12,254 nt of DNA from the NCBI GenBank assembly GCA_964579305.1, contig CAZOGY010000107.1, positions 1-12,254 of the forward strand, in the 5' to 3' direction. Below are positions 7,343 to 12,254 of the stretch, piece by piece (the first letter of the stretch is position 1; every line of letters begins with the position of its first letter). The notes below the pieces were generated by a model that saw only the letters and a program-made list of their open reading frames with translations, did not search any database and was not told the origin of the DNA. The position numbers and the translations under genes were made by a program. This stretch comes from JBCBWG01 sp964579305. Lineage in GTDB: Bacteria; Pseudomonadota; Alphaproteobacteria; Rhizobiales; Hyphomicrobiaceae.

Positions 7343-9613
7343 TTATAGGTCGACATCGTGCTCATTTGCATATGCGCGTAAATGCGCACGAATGCTTCCC
7401 GTTTCACCGTCCGGCGGGTGATCCAACAGGTTGGCGATGAATTGCGACAGGTCGCGGGTATCAACACCCAGCACCATCGATTTGACAGGCCCGATCGCGG
7501 CCGGTGCCATGGAGATGGAGCGATAACCAAGCCCGATCAAGGCCATCGCTGCAAGCGTGTGACCGCCCATCTCGCCGCACAATGTCACTGGCACGCCGTG
7601 GCGCGCCGCCGCCTCGCGAATAAGCCCAAGAGCCCGCAACGATGAGAGCCCAAGCGGATCATACCGCCCCGCCACCAGCGGGTTCATGCGGTCGGCGGCA
7701 TAGAAGTATTGCAACAAGTCGTTGCTGCCGACCGAGATGAAGTCAGTCTCTGGCAGCAATTCATCAAGCAAGAAAAGGATGCTCGGCACCTCGATCATCG
7801 CGCCGACTTCAATTTTCGACGGCCCCGGCTGCCCGCGTTCCACCGCCAGTTCCGCCTCGCGGTCGATCAACTTGCGCGCGGCACGAAACTCGCGAACGGT
7901 TGAGATCATCGGCACCATGATGTGCAGCGGACGACCCACCGATGCCCGCATCAGCGCGCGCACTTGCATGCGAAACAGTCCAGGCCGGTCCAACGCCAGC
8001 CGCACCGCGCGCCAACCCAAAGCAGGGTTGTCTTCCTTCGGCTGGCGCATATAGGGCAGTGCCTTGTCGCCGCCGATGTCAAGAACGCGGAACACAACTG
8101 TCCGGTCGCCGGAATCATCCAGGATCTGGCTATAAAACTCGGTTTGTTGATCGACCCGCGGGAACGTCGCGGCAATCATGAAATGCAATTCGGTGCGAAA
8201 CAGCCCGATCCCGTCAGCGCCGGTTTCGGTCAGATTCGGCATGTCGACCATCAGCCCGGCATTCAGCTTAAGCGAAATCAACTCGCCATCGCGCGTCATC
8301 GATGGCACGTCGCGCAGCGCGCGGTACTTTTCCTGACGACGCGCCCGCAAACGCACCTTGTCGGAATACGCCGCCACCACGTCTGCCGACGGTCGCACGT
8401 GAACCTCGCCCGTCTCGCCATCGACGATCATCGCGTCGCCGGCCGAAGCGCGCTCGATCAACCCTGAAATCTGGCCCACCGCGGCAAGCCCAAGCGCTTT
8501 CGCAACAATCGCGACATGGCTCTGTGCGCTAGCATCTTCCACGACCACGGCACGCAATTTGGTCCGGTCGTAGTCAAGCAATTCGGCAGGGCCCATGTTC
8601 CGCGCCACGAGGATCGTGTCGGACGGCAACTCAAGGTCCTGAAACGCCGCCTGCGCGCCCCCCGTCAAAATGCGCAGCAGGCGATCAGCCAGATCATCAA
8701 GATCACGCAGGCGCTGGTGCCAGAACCGATCACTCTGGCGAAGCATGCGCGCACGGGTCGTATTCTGCACGCGTTCAACCGCCGCTTCCGCCGTCAGGCC
8801 TTCTGCAACCGCTTCCTGCATGCGCCGCAACCAACCCCGGTCGTGCGCGAACATGCGGTACGCTTCAAGCACGTCACGGTGTGCACCGGCTTTTGACAGC
8901 GTTTCGCTCTCAAGCATGGTGTCGATCGCGGTGCGCAGTTGGGCAACGGCGCGGTCAAGCCGCACGGCTTCCGCCTGCGGGTCCATTGCAAGCAACTCTG
9001 AGACGACCACCCGAGGCTGGTGCAGAAAGACGTGACCAAGCGCGATCCCATCAGAGATCGTCTCGCCTTGCAGGACCGTCGTCGCGACCCGCTCGCCGCC
9101 GCTTTCGCCCAGAGCACCCGCGACATCGCCGGACACCAGATGCTCTGCCACAACCATCGCCGTGGTTTGGAGGACTTCGACATCCTCCTCGGAATACTCC
9201 CGAGGGGTCTGATTTTGCACCACAATCACACCCAGCAGCGCACCAGCCCGTAAGATCGGCACCGCAAGAAGCGAGTGATAGGCTTCTTCTCCGGTTTCCG
9301 GGCGATACGAGAATGCAGGGTGATCCTGCGCCTTGGGGACGTTCACCGGTGCTGCCAACTCCGCACACCGTCCGACAAGTCCTTCGCCGCGGTTCAGCCG
9401 TGTCTGGTGAATGGCTTCCCGGTTCAGCCCTTCGGTCGCAAACAGCTCAAGCGTGTTGTCCTGACGTTTGAGATAGATCGAGCAGACCTCGGCAACCATC
9501 AGTCCGGCGACCTGGCGCACGATCTTGTCCAACCGCTCCTGACCATCGCCAGGATCAGCCATGATTTCGCGGAGACGGCGCATGATTGCGCGCAGTGCCG
9601 GTTCGGCGGGCAT
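7343..9613 (-). CDS. ptsP: phosphoenolpyruvate-protein phosphotransferase PtsP (enzyme I-Ntr)
   Basis: EI-Ntr autophosphorylates from PEP and passes phosphate to NPr and then EIIA-Ntr, a regulatory cascade tied to nitrogen and potassium status and, in Caulobacter and Sinorhizobium, to (p)ppGpp signalling. The 756-aa product has an N-terminal GAF domain (about 28-160), which separates EI-Ntr from sugar-PTS EI; a PtsI N-terminal and HPr-binding region (about 178-330); a phosphohistidine domain with ASAQSHVAIVAKALG, active site His366; and a PEP-binding TIM barrel (about 440-735) with GIGLFRTELHFM (468-479) and LCGEMGG (678-684, catalytic Cys679). The ATG at 9611-9613 is preceded by GAGGAG about 12 nt upstream; Met11 is an alternative start. 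The GAF domain binds glutamine in studied alphaproteobacteria; whether it does here is inference. Confidence 0.97.
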   Translation of the reverse strand: MPAEPALRAIMRRLREIMADPGDGQERLDKIVRQVAGLMVAEVCSIYLKRQDNTLELFATEGLNREAIHQTRLNRGEGLVGRCAELAAPVNVPKAQDHPAFSYRPETGEEAYHSLLAVPILRAGALLGVIVVQNQTPREYSEEDVEVLQTTAMVVAEHLVSGDVAGALGESGGERVATTVLQGETISDGIALGHVFLHQPRVVVSELLAMDPQAEAVRLDRAVAQLRTAIDTMLESETLSKAGAHRDVLEAYRMFAHDRGWLRRMQEAVAEGLTAEAAVERVQNTTRARMLRQSDRFWHQRLRDLDDLADRLLRILTGGAQAAFQDLELPSDTILVARNMGPAELLDYDRTKLRAVVVEDASAQSHVAIVAKALGLAAVGQISGLIERASAGDAMIVDGETGEVHVRPSADVVAAYSDKVRLRARRQEKYRALRDVPSMTRDGELISLKLNAGLMVDMPNLTETGADGIGLFRTELHFMIAATFPRVDQQTEFYSQILDDSGDRTVVFRVLDIGGDKALPYMRQPKEDNPALGWRAVRLALDRPGLFRMQVRALMRASVGRPLHIMVPMISTVREFRAARKLIDREAELAVERGQPGPSKIEVGAMIEVPSILFLLDELLPETDFISVGSNDLLQYFYAADRMNPLVAGRYDPLGLSSLRALGLIREAAARHGVPVTLCGEMGGHTLAAMALIGLGYRSISMAPAAIGPVKSMVLGVDTRDLSQFIANLLDHPPDGETGSIRAHLRAYANEHDVDL

Positions 9614-9973
9614 TGTCCGTTCCGTCTCCTCAAAAAACCAATCCTACACCGGGCCCACCACCGGCGAGCCCGCTCGTCAGCGCGTACGCGCAGCCTGCAA
9701 CAATATGCCGGCGCACAGCCCACTTCGTCTTGCGCGGTATAGCGCATTTTGGCTCGGTCGGGGGCCGGCTCCGCGATCGGCTGGCGGCATCGGGCCTGTG
9801 CGAAATGCGTGACGCCGACCTTGCCGATGCCTTGAGGCGGGTCATTTCCGTGCCGGGCTCTGCGCGGAACGTGTCGCCGTCGCCGCGCGGACACAACCCC
9901 TGTCGGCCTCAAGAAACGTCTCGAAATAAAACAGCGCCTTGAAGCGCTCCAACCGCAGAATGCGGCCTCGCGA
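9614..9973. other. 360-bp gap between ptsP and lysC
   Basis: Only the lysC 3' hairpins (9923-9965) and the ptsP ribosome binding region are assignable. Several open frames cross the gap on both strands, but none resembles a protein family and most run into ptsP or lysC in other frames. I saw no convincing sigma-70 promoter for ptsP. Such a promoter should be here if the lysC terminator works. Confidence 0.5.
9923..9965 (-). terminator. lysC 3' tandem hairpins and terminator
   Basis: Beginning 8 nt after the lysC stop there are two stem-loops on the minus strand. The first is CCGCA/TGCGG around a 3-nt loop (9953-9965). The second is AGCGC/GCGCT around a 6-nt loop (9933-9948), followed at once by GTTTTATTTC (9923-9932). 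The second has the form of an intrinsic terminator, though with a short 5-bp stem. If it works, lysC and ptsP are transcribed separately. Confidence 0.55.
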
Positions 9974-11257
9974 TCAGCTTTCCATCGCGCCGTCGACGGC
10001 ATCGAGCCCATAGACCGAATGAAGCGTGCGCACGGCCAACTCAGCGTAGGCAGCATCAATCAACACGCTGATTTTGATCTCAGACGTTGTGATCGCCAGA
10101 ATATTTATGCCTTTGTCGGCCAGCGCCTGGAACATTTGCGCCGCCACCCCGGCATGGCTGCGCATGCCAACTCCGATCACGGACACCTTCACAACATCTG
10201 GTGATCCCACCACGTTCTCAAAGCCGACATCGGCTTTCAGTCCATCGAGGATATCGAGGGCACGGGGAAGTTCGCTTGCCTGCACCGTGAATGTCATGTC
10301 GGTGCGTTTGCCATCCGACGATAGGTTCTGGACGATCATGTCCACGTTGACGCCCGCCTTCGCCAGCGGGCCGAACACTTTGGCCGCGGTACCGGGACGA
10401 TCCTCAACGTTCAGGATCGTCACTTTCGCCTCGTCTTTGGCATAGGCGATCCCGCTGACGACTTGGGCTTCCATGATCTCATCCTCATCACAAACGATGG
10501 TGCCAAGGTCCGCCCACACGCCCCCGTCCGACACTGGCGGAATGGCATCTGGCGCCATAAAGCTCGACAGGACCCGGGTCCGCATGCGGTAATTCATGGC
10601 CAGCTCAACCGACCGCGTCTGCAGCACTTTCGAACCGAGCGACGCCATCTCCAGCATTTCTTCATAGGAAATTCGGGGCATGCGCCGCGCCTTTGGCACG
10701 ATCCGCGGGTCGGTCGTATAAACCCCATCGACGTCGGTGTAGATGTCGCAAACCGTTGCGTTGAGTGCGACCGCAATCGCCACCGCGCTCGTATCTGAGC
10801 CACCCCGGCCCAACGTCGCGATCCGGCTGCGTTCCGGCTCAATGCCCTGAAAGCCCGTCACCACCGCGACCTCACCGCCGGACAAGCGCTGGCCAAGCGC
10901 CGCGCCGTCAATGGTGTCGATCCGCGCCGCACCATGTGCCGCATTGGTCTTGATCGGGATCTGCCAACCTTGCCACGATCGCGCCGAGACGCCCATCGAC
11001 TGCAACACGATGGCCATCAATCCGGCCGTCACCTGTTCGCCGGAGGCAACAACCGCGTCATACTCGCGCGCATCATGCAGCGGGGCCGCATCGCGCACCC
11101 AGGAGACAAGCTGGTTCGTTGTGCCAGCCATGGCTGAGACGACGACCGCAACGTGATTGCCCGCATCGACCTCACGCTTGACGTGCGCTGCCGCATTGCG
11201 AATGCGATCCAGATCGGCGACGGACGTTCCGCCGAATTTCATCACGACGACGGCCAT
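9974..11257 (-). CDS. lysC: aspartate kinase
   Basis: Aspartate kinase phosphorylates L-aspartate, the committed step to lysine/diaminopimelate, threonine, methionine and isoleucine. The 427-aa product has the amino-acid kinase fold with KFGGTS (7-12), GFQG (135-138), TLGRGGSDTSA (148-158) and TDVDGVYTTDPR (174-185), then two ACT regulatory domains (about 277-340 and 355-420, with SEIKISVLI at 392-400). It is monofunctional; no homoserine dehydrogenase domain is attached. ACT domains of this class usually give feedback control by lysine and/or threonine, but the effector cannot be read from the sequence. The ATG at 11255-11257 gives MAVVVMKFGGTS, as in relatives; the Shine-Dalgarno sequence is weak. 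It is divergent from ubiG, with a 12-bp direct repeat between the two genes, and has terminator-like hairpins downstream. Confidence 0.97.
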   Translation of the reverse strand: MAVVVMKFGGTSVADLDRIRNAAAHVKREVDAGNHVAVVVSAMAGTTNQLVSWVRDAAPLHDAREYDAVVASGEQVTAGLMAIVLQSMGVSARSWQGWQIPIKTNAAHGAARIDTIDGAALGQRLSGGEVAVVTGFQGIEPERSRIATLGRGGSDTSAVAIAVALNATVCDIYTDVDGVYTTDPRIVPKARRMPRISYEEMLEMASLGSKVLQTRSVELAMNYRMRTRVLSSFMAPDAIPPVSDGGVWADLGTIVCDEDEIMEAQVVSGIAYAKDEAKVTILNVEDRPGTAAKVFGPLAKAGVNVDMIVQNLSSDGKRTDMTFTVQASELPRALDILDGLKADVGFENVVGSPDVVKVSVIGVGMRSHAGVAAQMFQALADKGINILAITTSEIKISVLIDAAYAELAVRTLHSVYGLDAVDGAMES

Positions 11258-11331
11258 GGCATGCGTCTTTATGTTGCTAAGCGAACCTGTGGGGCGACCC
11301 GCATACGCGGAGCGGCAGCGTTAGACAAAAA

Positions 11332-11388
11332 GCACCGCGACTGCAAATCACGCGCGATGGCTTTGTGCAGCCGCACGCACCGCGACTG
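11332..11388. promoter_or_regulatory. 12-bp direct repeat in the lysC-ubiG divergent region
   Basis: GCACCGCGACTG occurs exactly at 11332-11343 and again at 11377-11388, a period of 45 bp. Both copies lie in the short space between two divergent start codons, where operators and promoters are expected. They may be binding sites for a regulator or an accidental duplication. No clear -35/-10 pair could be assigned for either gene. Confidence 0.35.
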
Positions 11389-11404
11389 AGCGGTGGCCCG
11401 GTTT

Positions 11405-11409
11405 GGAGG
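11405..11409 (+). promoter_or_regulatory. ribosome binding site that sets the ubiG start
   Basis: GGAGG lies 5 nt before the TTG at 11415. An in-frame TTG at 11403 overlaps this Shine-Dalgarno sequence and so cannot use it. The site therefore favours the TTG at 11415 as the start. Confidence 0.7.
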
Positions 11410-11414
11410 TTGAC

Positions 11415-12176
11415 TTGAACGAAAAATCACCTGCGGGCGACAACATCGATCACGCCGAAATCGCACGCTTTGAAAAGCTTGCCGACGCCTGGTGGTCACC
11501 GGAGGGTAAGTTCAAAGCGCTGCATGCTCTGACGCCAGCACGCATGCGCTTCATCGCGCAGGCCGCAAACCTGCATCGGCCACCCGAACCGCCGCAAGCT
11601 TTGGCGCTTGAAAACTGGCGGGCCCTGGATGTTGGCTGCGGCGGTGGGTTGGCAAGTGAGCCTCTGGCCCGCATGGGCGCGACCGTCACCGCGGTCGATC
11701 CCGGCGCCGACAACATCGCGGCCGCCAAGCGTCACGCCGAGTCGGCGCGTCTCGCGATCGACTATCGTGCGTGCCGCGCTGAAGACGTCGCCAACGCGGG
11801 CGAGACATTTGACCTTGTCGTCTGCCTTGAGGTCGTCGAACACGTGCCCGATCCAGGCGCCCTGGTTAAGACGTGCGCCGCGTGCCTCGCACCAGGCGGA
11901 TTGTTGATCATGTCGACCATCAATCGCACGCAACGCGCGTACGCGTTGGCGATCGTGGGCGCGGAATACATCCTGGGCTGGCTCGACCGGGGCACACACC
12001 AGTGGGATCGGTTCATCAAACCGGACGAACTTGCTTCCTTCATGCGGGCCGCGGGCCTGATCCCCGGGGCGCCCCGCGGCACCGTTTATGCGCCCATGAC
12101 CGACACCTGGGAGCTATCCCGCGATGCTGGCGTCAATTACATGATGGCGGCGGTGAAACCCGCTCAGGCGAATTAA
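11415..12176 (+). CDS. ubiG: 3-demethylubiquinone-9 3-O-methyltransferase / 2-polyprenyl-6-hydroxyphenol methylase UbiG
   Basis: UbiG is a SAM-dependent enzyme that carries out both O-methylations in ubiquinone biosynthesis, acting at the membrane surface. The 253-aa product has the UbiG-type N-terminus (EIARFEKLADAWWSPEGKFKALHALTPARMRFI, about 15-47), SAM motif I LDVGCGGG (71-78), acidic VDP (94-96), VVCLEVVEHVPDP (135-147), and the UbiG-specific insertion with TINRTQRAYALAIVGAEYILGW (168-189) linked to membrane association. The start is TTG at 11415, chosen because GGAGG sits 5 nt upstream; no ATG is available near the conserved N-terminus. Divergent ubiG-lysC is a common alphaproteobacterial arrangement. 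A repeat copy starts 5 nt after the stop. No terminator is evident within the window. Confidence 0.96.
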   Translation: MNEKSPAGDNIDHAEIARFEKLADAWWSPEGKFKALHALTPARMRFIAQAANLHRPPEPPQALALENWRALDVGCGGGLASEPLARMGATVTAVDPGADNIAAAKRHAESARLAIDYRACRAEDVANAGETFDLVVCLEVVEHVPDPGALVKTCAACLAPGGLLIMSTINRTQRAYALAIVGAEYILGWLDRGTHQWDRFIKPDELASFMRAAGLIPGAPRGTVYAPMTDTWELSRDAGVNYMMAAVKPAQAN

Positions 12177-12180
12177 TGCA

Positions 12181-12227
12181 TGTCGCGTCCAATCGGATTC
12201 ACGCCCCAAGGCCGCAAATCGGCCCGG
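12181..12227. repeat. imperfect 46-47 bp direct repeat, copy 2
   Basis: This is the partner of 83-128 in the same orientation, starting 5 nt after the ubiG stop. It carries a perfect 5-bp hairpin (12210-12214 with 12220-12224, loop CAAAT) equivalent to the G-U-containing hairpin of copy 1. The element may extend past the window edge. Confidence 0.6.
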
Positions 12228-12254
12228 GCCGTCGATGTTCGTGTTCGAAACATC

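Noticed and set aside
12180..12254. ATG-started frame after ubiG running to the window edge
   Set aside because: Its first codons are the repeat copy itself and there is no convincing ribosome binding site. With only 25 codons visible, a gene cannot be supported.

Overview
The window carries a well-known alphaproteobacterial housekeeping neighbourhood. Gene content and order (ubiG / lysC - ptsP - prfA - prmC - DUF4167 - clpB), the GAF-containing EI-Ntr, the DUF4167 protein and the GC-rich codon use all point to Alphaproteobacteria. A palindromic intergenic unit resembling the short interspersed repeats of Hyphomicrobiales (Rhizobiales) makes that order the best guess; this last step is inference from memory, not from a search.

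Layout from left to right. Positions 1-223 are non-coding: a possible terminator for an unseen plus-strand gene, one copy of an imperfect 46-47 bp repeat, GC-rich hairpins and a candidate clpB terminator. clpB (minus, 224-2827) follows, with a 5' region that holds a good sigma-32-like promoter. Positions 3092-3195 hold two palindromes directly in front of a plus-strand MOSC-domain gene (3210-4055). The DUF4167 gene (minus, 4086-4829) converges on it and has a structured 360-bp upstream region. prmC (minus, 5190-6131) overlaps prfA (minus, 6118-7203) by 14 nt. ptsP (minus, 7343-9613) follows after 139 bp. A 360-bp non-coding gap separates it from lysC (minus, 9974-11257), which has tandem hairpins at its 3' end. 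ubiG (plus, 11415-12176) is divergent from lysC. A second copy of the 46-47 bp repeat starts 5 nt after the ubiG stop.

How the genes work together. prfA and prmC form a functional pair: PrmC methylates the GGQ glutamine of RF1. ClpB rescues aggregated protein under heat stress. ptsP encodes the first phosphotransferase of the nitrogen PTS, lysC the entry step of the aspartate amino-acid family, and ubiG both O-methylations of ubiquinone synthesis. The co-location is conserved synteny more than a single pathway.

I found no defence system, mobile element, CRISPR array or tRNA. The coding content is ordinary. The points worth a second look lie between the genes: the repeat flanking the block, the palindromic unit plus MOSC gene interrupting the usual DUF4167-clpB adjacency, the sigma-32-like clpB promoter, the structured DUF4167 leader, and a 12-bp direct repeat between lysC and ubiG.
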